A stretch of DNA of 64,000 nucleotides from Alisma plantago-aquatica (lineage: Eukaryota; Streptophyta; Magnoliopsida; Alismatales; Alismataceae): assembly GCA_963693085.1 (NCBI GenBank), contig OY856409.1, positions 665,971,591-666,035,590 of the forward strand, written 5' to 3'. Shown in pieces: positions 54,857 through 64,000 of the stretch (the stretch's first letter is position 1; every line of letters starts with the position of its first letter). Both the position numbers and the translations under genes were made by a program. Under the pieces are notes generated by a model that searched no databases, was not told the DNA's origin, and saw only the letters and a program-made list of their open reading frames with translations.

Positions 54857-55975
54857 GACCCAAGGATCCTCCTCTGTCGGGAGAAATGAGAGCCAACCAT
54901 GATTGTCTGTAAGAAGCCCATCCCTGGCCGTTGTCCTCGTAAACTTGCCTACCCTTAGATGCATTACATGACAGTGCCATGGATACATCGGGTAACAAGG
55001 TCCCACGACAACCCATGTGCTAAGGGTTGGTATGAGGGACTATTAGTTGGGGTGTGAGGGAGTTCATTGGAGCCAACACAACACACCGAGTTGGCTTGTC
55101 TGGATAGTTTCATGACCATCGATGTTGTCACAAAGAAGAAAGGACTGCTAGAAGCATAGAAGTGCCTTCAATATCGGTTGTTGAGGTTGTGCCGCGTGTG
55201 GGCGGCGCTCTCCCATGGGGACGACCATAGCCGACGAGGAGGCAATGTAGGTGGTGTTGTTTGTGAGGAGGGAGTCACAACTGCGAGTTGTAGGAGGGGG
55301 AAAGATGGAGGTGAGACCGAGAACCAACAGCAGAGCCTGGTTGCTGAATCCTTCATCTCTGACTGACTTCGGCTAGAACAACAGCTTGGTTGACTTCGTC
55401 AGATCCCAAAGGGAGTCGACCCAACTTGCTCCACCCCTTCGGAACCTAGGGCAGGGGTCAGCCACACAGGGGGCCTCACTCACAGCAAACATCGATCGAT
55501 GTTGTGAGGTAGAAGAAGAAAAGGGAAAAGGACAAACCTGCCCCTTACGTGCATGCAGATCGAGATCAACGAGGAAGGGCAAAAGGGTCTTTTAAATATT
55601 TACTTAAAGCACCTTCGGCCCGTTGAGCAAGAAAATAATCTGATGATGTGTCAGGTTACGATTGGTCCCATTAGATTTTATCTTGTAAAATTTGTAGAAA
55701 ATAATTGGTAACTCTATTCGAATAAGTTATATATGAAACTTGCTCAGAAAAATTAGACGAATCCAAATAAAATACTAGAAGAACCTGATTATGCTTCCTA
55801 TTCTAAATGTATGTGCAATACATGTGTTAATGTGATTAGTATAAAGGAAATCCTAGATTTTGGTTAATATGATGCTTAATTGATTAGAATTGGTTATGTT
55901 ATGTTCATACCTAATCTAGACATATATAACAAGTAAAACCTTGATAATGGTGAATAATGGATGATTCCAGATTAG

Positions 55976-55981
<6 letters not shown>

Positions 55982-56062
<81 letters not shown>
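55982..56062 (+). repeat. (AT)n microsatellite in gypsy-2 5' LTR
   Basis: About 80 bp of pure AT. The 3' LTR has only ~4 repeats at the same site (63719-63728). Confidence 0.97.
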
Positions 56063-56064
<2 letters not shown>

Positions 56065-57095
56065 ATTTAGGATTTGAAACCAATGTAGACACTGTGACAT
56101 AATCTTAACGCTAGTAATGTGATCTATGTTTCATGAAGTGTCTAAGAAGTTTAAAATGATGATTAGGGTTTTGTCTAATATGCATAATGGAATTGGTAAT
56201 CTTAGAAACCATAATGTAAGGAGTTACGGATTGTAACCCTAATCCCTAGTACAAACATGAGATAGTCATAAACCCTAATCTAGGGAAAAAAGGGTGATTA
56301 ACTTGAATAATCTAAAATTCTTGAAATAATACTATTATCAGTTGGTCCTAAGCATGTTAGGAGGAAAATAACAAGTTAATTAGGGTTTGTGCATAGTTTT
56401 GCTATTTTAGGGTTTATAGTGTCAATAATGAAGATATACCCTAATGAAAGCCTGAAAGGAAGTAGGAAACCCTAGGAAGTGAGTTCATATGAGTGTAATC
56501 CAAGAAAGTGAATAGTAATTGAATTATATGATTATTTTAGGATCATTGTTGGTGTGAACTGCTTGCTTACCTAGATATTTCCTTACTTGGATTATTGTTA
56601 GCTTGTTGATTCGAATGAACAGGTATGTGGTTATTTTGTAATAATCAATTTAGTTTCTCAGCATTTCCCAAATGTTTTGTCGATTGGATGCAACCTAATC
56701 TGTTGGATGTTTAATTCTACAATCCTATAAAGTCCCTATGATGATCACAATTAAGTATATATGCGTATTCTTCAACTACATGCCACCCTGATGTACGTTG
56801 CATGACCAAGCCCCGGAGGGAAGGTCTATTCAGTCAATCCCCAGAGGGAAGACCATTGGGCACCTCGAGAGGTGACCCTAGGCACCAAGCTCAGGATGGA
56901 GAAGGTGGCCTTATGTCCCTTGCAAGGACAAAACCCTAAGAGAGGGTAATCCAGGGTTTAGGGCAAAAGTGGTTGAGAAATCACATAGAAAGTGTAATTT
57001 GGATTGTTAATAACTTATTTGTGATAATTAGGTTGTTAGAAACTATTTGTGAAAATTTTGGTTGTTCCCTACATACCAATATAGCAATATACTGA

Positions 57096-57114
57096 CCGAC
57101 ATTTTTTTTGTCGG
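57096..57114 (+). promoter_or_regulatory. U-loop hairpin of gypsy-2 LTR
   Basis: CCGACA, seven T, TGTCGG, followed by CATTTTAGGTAC; same as gypsy-1 (6965-6982) but for one more T. Confidence 0.7.
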
Positions 57115-57414
57115 CATTTTAGGTACAATTTTGCGAATGGAAAAATAGTAAATCGAGATTTGTGAAGATACAACTAAACTTTTCAAGGAGGATTAGTTAG
57201 ATAGACTTTTTCTGTGGATAGAAGTCTAGAATCTGAATTTTACAAGGTATGCAAAAATATTTATTTTATTCCATCTTCTCAGTTTAGAAATAGTAGAGTT
57301 TGATAATTGTTTTTGATTAAATGTCAAACCATAGATCCTAAAATATTGGGATAGCATCTCAGACCACTTAGTCTCCCTTGATTGGGGGTTACCGGAAGTT
57401 GAGGTCGTTACATT

Positions 57415-57426
57415 TGGTATCAGAGC
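57415..57426 (+). promoter_or_regulatory. gypsy-2 primer-binding site (initiator tRNA-Met type)
   Basis: TGGTATCAGAGC, unmutated, two bases after the LTR end. Confidence 0.93.
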
Positions 57427-60080
57427 TAATGGTTTCTCATTTAATCCTTAATAATTATTTAATTTTACAAACTCTATAGAACTAGAGGGAGTTATTAGAG
57501 GATTTTCTGATGATAGAGGTGTCTAGAAAAGGATCACGGTATGGGGGCTAGCAATATTTTCCTCCATCCCACTAGTCAGTCACGAGGACTACCAGATGCG
57601 GTGTGACTGCCTGGCTAAAGTCTAAGGGTTTGACTCGAAATAAGATACCTTTAGGACTCTCTCATCTATTTCGTCCCTTCTCAACCCTAATTCAATTAAG
57701 GTTATAAGGTTTAGGGTTTTTCTCTCTCTTCCTCACCCTCTTGAGGTCATGGTAAGTATGATAAGGATTAAGGAATCCTCAACCAAATCAATGAAAAGCA
57801 TGTAAAAAAGATTTCATGGACATAAGCCTAATAGTTTAAGTGTAAACTAAAGATTAGTTACATGCTTAGGTTGCATGACATGTGTTGTCATGCCCTCAGG
57901 AGAGACCTGAGGTTAGACCTTGTTGTAGGAGGATGAGGAGAGAGTTAGCCCTTGGGGCAGAGACCTCCAGGAAGAGGTAGAGACCTAGCACATCCTCTGA
58001 GGATGATGCTAACCCTAACCCTAAGTGGTTGTTAGAAAGAGGGATGACAAGATGAGTTGGATATCACAGTTGACCATGCATGTATGTATGTGGGTTGACA
58101 TGCATATTGGTTTTGAACACCCGTAAGAGGCATAAGCTATGTGTGGTTGGTTGACCTAGTACCTTTTGGCGACCCAACCTTGGAAGGGTCGTGCCTATTA
58201 GGGTAAAGGATTGCTCCTTCATTGAAGAGGATAGTGGTGACCATATAGAAACCCTTATAGGCATATATGAGCATAGAAGAGTTGGCACATATGTAGGAGA
58301 GAACGTCAGTAGTGCTAGCAGTAGGATGAGACTTAGGTCAGAAGGGTTATGCCCGACAGGTTAGGATATCAACCAGTAGAGCTTTGGATAATCTTGATCT
58401 AACATAGGTTTGAATCATACATTTTACCCAGGTAGGTGTATGCATGTATCCTTAAGAGCTTAGTCCACCTTCTTGGAGAGAGAATCTCCAGTAGTGAGGT
58501 TGGTTGTAGGGTTAGCTCTAGAGAGAGAGCAAGACCCAAGTAAGAAGGTTGGAATCTTAGACTCTGAGACATGAGGGACCATGAGAAGGTGGGTATGTTA
58601 TGACCTAGAATGGATGACCTAAGTGGATGGTTTTGGTTGCCTCGTGCATGATCCTTGGAGACTCATTGTACCTTGGGTGCCTTTAGAGGAACCAAACCCT
58701 AGAATGAGAAGAGGCATCTTGAACAGATGTAATGAAGATGTAGGTTCCTATCTTACCTTATGGGTATAGAAAGGAGAGTTCCTTAGACTCAGGGGAGGTA
58801 CGAAACCAAGTTGTGAGACCTCATAACCAATTAGTTGTCCTTATGTAGGTCTCTAAGGTGTTGTTCACATGGAAGAATAGTAGGGAGTGCATGCTATACC
58901 GTGTACCTATTTTGGTTCATGGTTGAAAAGTTGGGCATGCAGTCAGATAGTTGATGTGTAAGAAGTGAATCTAAGGTTCCTAGACCAAAGAGGGGAAGTG
59001 GTAGGACCTAGTGCACCTGGTGCTCATGAAGATGTTTGAGTTTCTATGGATTCGAGCATGGTACCCATCATGTTTAGAGGAAAAGGAAACCCCCTTGGAC
59101 TAAGGTATATGTTTGATGAACCCCTCACACATGTTGGTGACATATGTACGAGTTTGGCCAACTTTGAGGAATAAGGAACAAGTGGGACATACCAAGGGAC
59201 CCAGAGTGGCTTAGTAGGTTGTCTTCTTGCTAGCTATGTGCATAAGTAGATTGATAGGGCTAAGCATGCATATGATGATGTAAACCTTGGTAGTAAGGAC
59301 GTTTGTGACCTTTGTTATTGTCAAGAGATAGTTTTCTCCCATCCTGGGAAGGGACCCTTCTATAGGGTAAGTACTAGCTTTTGTTTAGGTTTGTGGTAAC
59401 CTAATGAGGTCTCTTATAAGAGTTTGATGAGCTAAGTACACATAGTATGAGCACAAATCCATATACCCTTGTGTGACCATCTCTAAAGGGCATGAGGATA
59501 GGTTGCCATGGTGGGAACCTGTATCGGGCCAGACCGAGGTAGGTAGGTCGCCTTGATCCCTATGAAAGGATGTAAGTTTGACCATGTATGCCCAGAGAGA
59601 TGATGGAGGTTTTGTGTAGGGATTCAAGTTTGAAATGTATCATGATGGAATCCTAAGTCTATACTAAGGTCGGGTGGGGATAAGACTGATGGGAGTAGGA
59701 GTTGTCTATTTCCCTAGTTGCACAAGACCATAGGGTCGGGAGGTAACATCTATCTTTATCCGAGGACCATGGGTTAGGAGATTGATCACCTTCATGATCT
59801 CATGGGATCCAAAGGGAAAATGAGGTAGGCACTCCTTGGATGCATTAGGGAAGAGGGATGACCCCAAAAGTACCGACACCTTACAGACCTTGAGGAGATG
59901 ACTAAGGATTGTGTATATGAGTAATGCGAAGACCCAAGAGTGTTTAGGAATGGCTGTTACATGGATGTAAACATAGATTTGAGATATTCATGATGTGGTA
60001 ACATGTGATGTACGTTTCAACTTCAATTGGAAATTGTACTGGCGATGTGTGGTGCACCATCTCTACTCTTAGAATAGAAT
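57427..60080 (+). pseudogene. gypsy-2 leader, gag and protease region (no motif readable)
   Basis: By position this must hold the leader, gag and protease. It aligns with 1-2160 of gypsy-1, so it is element DNA, but frames are broken everywhere and neither a zinc knuckle nor the D-S/T-G motif of the protease was found. It may come from a family that had already lost gag. Confidence 0.45.
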
Positions 60081-60525
60081 GAACTCTGTATTTGGACTAC
60101 AACCAGATCCATATTTCCTCTCATTATGGGTGTGAGAGATAGGGCAATACACATGCCATACACTAAGGATAAAGATGATGAGAGTTGAAACATTTCTATT
60201 ATGTTTGAGGATAGAGAAAGTATCATACGTTTTGGAGAGTACATTAAACGAATGGATACAAACATAAAGAGAACTAAGATAGTCATCATATGAGAACGTA
60301 CCTATCAAGAGCAGTATGGAATTTATGAGTTATATAAGTTTGAGTTTGATAACCAAGATGATGAGTTTGAAGTTTTCTTGACCCAGTTAGACCTAAATCC
60401 GAGATGAGGATGATGAGTGGAGTATAGGAAGGTTTATGTATTTACTGTTATCTAGCTCATAAGGATGTAAGGTGGTAATGGATGCTCTTAGTCGAGATGA
60501 AACTATCTTGTTTAGCTAATAGGGA
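60081..60525 (+). pseudogene. gypsy-2 RT and RNase H remnants
   Basis: FGL..DPYFLSLW (60091-60130; the FGLTNAPAxF block), then DKDDES-NISIMFEDRES (60168-60220; the block behind the catalytic Asp pair), a decayed RNase H from about 60270, and the ADALSR region at 60470-60515 (GGNGCS.../VEMKLSCLA in the broken frame). The catalytic xxDD box falls in a deletion. Confidence 0.6.
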
Positions 60526-60819
60526 AGCAAGAAAGAGGTTGTTAGGTGAACTCTAAGTTTGTGTGACATGTTTGGCTAACACCCAGAGACAATCAGACCC
60601 ATTGGTTAAGTAGTGGTTGCTGGGTTAGCCAGCCTAGAGCTTGATGAGATAGAAGAATGGTTGTAGAGCCTCAGATACACCTATCAGGAAAGAAAGGTGA
60701 TGGAACTCATGGATAGAGTGTTTTATGGTTTCTGAGGAGTCAACCTTGAGGAAAATCATGACATTCAGGAGATTATGGTTATAAGGTCACCATATACATC
60801 GATACTACTAAGATGGAAT

Positions 60820-61400
60820 GAAGAAGTATACAGAGTTGTATGTGGCTTGTCGCCATGCTTGTGAGGAGGTGAAGGATGAACACCTATAACCCAGTGAGTT
60901 GCTATATAGGATGAAGAGTCCCTGAGAGGGAATAGGAGTGGATCACTGTGGATGTCGTGGTGAGTCTCCCTTAGACCAAGAGAGATCATGATGTAATATG
61001 AGTTATGGTAGATCGCCTTACCAAGTTGACCTAATCCCTTGCCTAAGAGAGAGAGCACCGTCAGTGTGACATATTTGGGTGGACTATATATGGGAGAGAG
61101 ATAGTTCATCTACACTGTGATCCGAGTTCAATATCTAGAGCATGACCTCAAGTTCACTTCCATGTAGTGGAAGTAGGAACACGAAGAACTTGATATCAAT
61201 TTGAAGTTAGCATAACTTATCACCCCTAACTGATAGTTAGTATGATCCAGACTAGAGGGTCTGATGGGAGTGTGTGTACTTGTTCAGGGTGATACATGGG
61301 AGTAGTTCCTACCCTAAGAGAGTTTGCTTGTGATGATAGAATAACCACATACTGACATGCCAGTATCGGGATGTAAGAAGCTCTGTAAGGGAGGTTGTGT
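60820..61400 (+). pseudogene. gypsy-2 integrase
   Basis: Zinc-finger end C.ACEEVKDEHL-PSELLY (about 60850-60905), then VDVVVSLP-TKRDHD (about 60952-60990), VMVDRLTKLT (about 61000-61030), a decayed YHP..DG with MIQT-E near 61215-61260, RACVL-like MGVCVLVQGD (about 61267-61295) and YHASIGM sequence near 61350-61370. Corresponds step by step to gypsy-1 2880-3440. Stops and frameshifts throughout. Confidence 0.78.
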
Positions 61401-61639
61401 TGGTTACCGCTTCATTAGGATGATGTTGGTGAAAGGACCTTATGAAGGTCAGAGAGACCATAGTGTGTGCAGATGAAGTCACTTTGATCATGTGATGGAT
61501 GAGAAAGCCCAGGGGTGACATGAGTCGTGAGCTAATGTGAAGCAGACTGACATGCAGTTCACTGTGGGAGAATATGTGTTATGAAAACCCGAACCCTCTT
61601 AGATATATTTAAAGATGAGTCCCTGATACATGGGTCCAT

Positions 61640-61990
61640 TTGAGATGGATTGGTGGAGTTTTTTATGTTTAGCCTTACCCCTCAGGATAATATGATGTAT
61701 GATGTGTTCCATCTGTCCGATCTAGAGCACTATGTGATGTACCCGAGCCATGTGCTGAGCATTGAACCTATTGCGCTTCTAGGAAGGCTAAAATATCCTA
61801 AGACACCTAAGAGGGTACGTGATACCAAGGTAAGAAAGAACTCAGATGTAAGAATAGAAGATGATAGAGGTTCTTTGGACGCACCATGGAAAGGATGAAG
61901 CCACATGGGAGCCATGATGGACATGATAAAGTCTTATTCAGTTTGTTTGTATGTTTGGTGGAATTTTGAGGGCAAAATTCCTATAAGAGG
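61640..61990 (+). pseudogene. gypsy-2 integrase C-terminus and chromodomain
   Basis: The open frame 61650-61898 reads VFHLSDLEHYVMYPSHVLSI (the VFHVSxLRKYVPDPSHVL block), later VRDTKVRKN. After a frameshift VLWTHHGKDEATWE (about 61872-61915) is a clear chromodomain core, better kept than in gypsy-1. The reading ends GKIPIRGEGCYNP across the PPT and LTR start. Confidence 0.82.
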
Positions 61991-61997
61991 GGAAGGA
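61985..61997 (+). promoter_or_regulatory. gypsy-2 polypurine tract
   Basis: AAGAGGGGAAGGA, identical to gypsy-1. Confidence 0.9.
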
Positions 61998-64000
61998 TGT
62001 TACAATCCCAATTTTTGGGTTTGTATGGTTGGAAATATAATTTGCCCAATAAATGTATTATTAGAGAATTGTATGATTTATGTGCATTGAATGGATTTCC
62101 CTTTGATATATTTCCTTTAATTATATGATTTCATGAACCCTACTGAGGTAGTAAGTCCAATATAATAAAAGGAAATAAATTCTTAAATAAGATAAGAAAA
62201 AGGAAATTAGAGATAATTATGTGCTTATATGAGAACTTTGTAGTAGTTTCTAAAAAGTGGCATGGGTGGCCACTATGAATTGATTTTCAGTTCCACATGT
62301 TTTATATTAAGAGAAGAAATCAAAATAATGAAAATAGAAACAAAGAAAGAAAGAGAGAGAGGACATTCTAAGAAATTAGGGAATGATTTATATTTCATTA
62401 TACAATAAAGAAAGTGGTAATTTCTTGTGGTGATCGTCAAATAAGGAGAATAGCATTTAAAGAGTTTAATACAGGGATGGAAGGGTACCCGTTCCCTTTT
62501 GAGTAACAAAGGATACCGGTGGTTAACTATGTTTAAGCCTTCTCTCTCTCGTATTAGCCATTAGGGTTCCTCCTAGTTTATGGATATAAAAGGACCCAAG
62601 GATCCTCCTCTATCGGGAGACATGAGAGCCAACCATGGTTGTCTGTAGGAAGCCCATCCCTAGTCGTCGTCCTTGTAACCTTGCCTACCCTTAGATGCAT
62701 TACATGACGGTGCCATGGATGCATCGGGTAACAAGGTCTCACAACAACCCATGTGCTAAGGGTTGGTACGAGGGACTGCTAGTTGGGGTGTGAGGTAGTT
62801 CGTCAGAGCCAACACAACACACTGAGTTGGCCTGTCTTGATAGTTTCATGACTGTCGACGTTGCCGAGAAGAAGAAAGGACTGCTAGAAGCATAGAAGTG
62901 CCTTCAATATCGGTTGTCGAGGTTGTGCCATGTATGGGCAGCACTCTCCCATAGGGATGAACGAAGACGATGAGGAGGCACTGTAGGTGGTGTTGTTTAA
63001 GAGGAGGGAGTCGCAACCATGAGTTGCAGGAGGGGGTGAGCTGGAGGTGAGACCGAGAACCAGCAGCAGAGCCTGGTCGCCAGATCCATCATCTCTGACT
63101 GACTTCGGCCACAACAATGGCCTAGTTGACTTTGTTGGAGCCCAAAGGGAGTCGACCCCACTTGCTCTACCCCTTCAGAACCCAGGGGAGGGGTTGGCCA
63201 AGCAGGGGGGGTCACTCGCAGCAAACAGCGATCGATGTTGCGAGGTAATAGAAGAAAAGGGAAAAGGACAAACCTACCCCTTGCATGCCTACAGATCGGG
63301 ATCAACGAGGAAGGGCAAAAGGGTCTTTTGAATATTTACTTAAAGCACCTTCGGCCCGTTGAGAAAGAAAAGAATCTGATGACATGCCAGGTTAGGATTG
63401 GTCCCATTAGATTCTATCTTGCAAAATTCGTAGAAAATAATTGGTAACTCTATTCGTAATAAATTATATATAAAACTTGCTCAGAAAAATGGGATGAATC
63501 CAAATAAAATACTATCAAAACATGATTATGCTTCCTGTTCTTAAAGTATGTGCAATACATGTGTTAATGTGATTAGTATAAAGGAAATTCTAGATTTAGG
63601 TTAATATGATGCTTAATTGATTAGAATTGGTTATGTTATGTTCATACTTGATCTAGACATATATAATGAGTAAAACCTTGATAATGGTGAATAATGGACG
63701 ATTCCAGATTAGTAATCTTATATATATTGATTTAGGATTTGAAACCAATGTAGACATAGTGACATAATCTTAACACTAGTAATGTGATCTAGGTATCATG
63801 AATTGTCTAAGAAGTTTAAAATGATGATTAGGGTTTCACCTATATGCATAATGGAATTGGTAATCTTAGAAACCATAATGTAAGGAGTTAGGGTTTGTAA
63901 CCCTAATCCCTAGTCCAAAGATGAGATAGTCCTAAACCCTAATCTAGGGCAAAAAGGGTGATTAACTTGAATAATATGCAATTCTTGAAATAATACTATT
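61998..64000 (+). repeat. gypsy-2 3' LTR (first 2.0 kb; continues outside)
   Basis: TGTTACAATCCCAATTTTTGG, colinear with 54226 onward: TATA at ~62581, the GC-rich part with REST..LAL..SLAAN-like frames (63047-63331), CTTGCTCAGAAAAAT at 63476, short (TA)4 at 63719. About 1.1 kb should follow to the right, then CAAGT. Confidence 0.92.

Larger units (their letters stand above)
54226..57412 (+). repeat. gypsy-2 5' LTR (3.19 kb)
   Basis: TGTTACAACC...GAGGTCGTTACA. Pairs with 61998-64000+. Over 54900-55320 versus 62637-63060 I estimate about nine identical bases in ten, and most changes are transitions. A ~60-bp segment (about 54605-54670) is missing from the 3' LTR, and the (AT)n at 55982 is expanded only here. 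The GC-rich part 55000-55560 holds overlapping open frames on both strands, probably chance. Confidence 0.93.
54226..64000 (+). mobile_element. gypsy-2: Ty3/gypsy chromovirus with 5' LTR, internal region and start of 3' LTR
   Basis: 5' LTR 54226-57412, PBS 57415, internal 57413-61997 (4.6 kb), PPT, 3' LTR from 61998 to beyond the window. It sits in the 3' LTR of copia-C; the left target duplication is CAAGT (54221-54225). Pol remnants in the order RT, RNase H, integrase, chromodomain. Long LTR, chromodomain and tRNA-Met PBS suggest the Tekay/Del lineage. The internal part is short for the lineage and has many stops, so the element is non-autonomous. Confidence 0.92.

Noticed and set aside
55168..55595. 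Overlapping frames on both strands, present in both gypsy-2 LTRs (also 62884-63331)
   Set aside because: LTRs are copies of each other, so conservation between them is no sign of selection; GC-rich stretch with few stops; no motif.
56270..56290. AAACCCTAA telomere-like words (also near 63935 and elsewhere in the gypsy LTRs)
   Set aside because: Scattered single copies, no tandem array; not an interstitial telomere.
57415..57426. tRNA-like matches at 57415, 44713, 27088 and 12287
   Set aside because: They are primer-binding sites complementary to tRNA 3' ends; no cloverleaf around them.
1..64000. CRISPR arrays, bacterial operons, riboswitches, rRNA, DNA transposons with terminal inverted repeats
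   Set aside because: No regularly spaced direct repeats, no Shine-Dalgarno-led gene strings, no rRNA core sequence and no paired long terminal inverted repeats with TSD were seen. Short palindromes are explained by the copia motif cluster.

Overview
The window looks like a piece of heterochromatic nuclear DNA from a flowering plant with a repeat-rich genome. It is AT-rich. I see no bacterial-type genes, operons, rRNA or tRNA genes and no convincing intact host gene. Almost everything can be assigned to nested, decayed LTR retrotransposons: Ty3/gypsy (Tekay/Del-like chromovirus and Athila-like) and Ty1/copia. Assignments rest on order-specific protein motifs, primer-binding sites (PBS), polypurine tracts (PPT) and LTR-to-LTR similarity judged by eye. 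The lineage names are inference. Species cannot be named.

Layout. (1) 1-7277: 3' part of a chromovirus (gypsy-1) with its 3' LTR. (2) 7278-10389: 3' half of copia-A and the first ~360 bp of its 3' LTR. (3) 10390-24865: an Athila-like element with 5' LTR, tRNA-Asp-type PBS, gag, protease, RT/RNase H, integrase, and then about 5 kb of an additional decayed coding region. (4) 24866-32996: copia-B, with 5' LTR, PBS, leader, gag-pol and the first ~780 bp of its 3' LTR. (5) 32997-40214: a block that reads best as an inversion. From right to left it holds the other half of a copia-B-type LTR, an Athila-type 3' tail with PPT and 3' LTR, and ~3.5 kb of otherwise unassigned DNA with a possible LINE tail. 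(6) 40215-42688: 3' part of a second chromovirus on the minus strand. (7) 42689-54225: copia-C, interrupted by a clean 2.93-kb solo LTR (48669-51600) with a perfect 5-bp target duplication (CTTAT). (8) 54226-64000: gypsy-2, same family as gypsy-1, inserted in the 3' LTR of copia-C; its 3' LTR runs off the window.

Order of events that can be read: minus-strand chromovirus, then copia-C, then (independently) the solo-LTR element and gypsy-2; and Athila, then copia-B, then the inversion. All coding regions carry stops and frameshifts, and some catalytic residues are lost, so none is expected to be autonomous. I found no new functional system. The most interesting signals are the inversion, the large extra coding region of the Athila-like element, clustered palindromes in the copia LTRs and leaders, a CATCGAT/CTGATGG motif class shared by several segments, and a conserved U-loop hairpin in the chromovirus LTRs.
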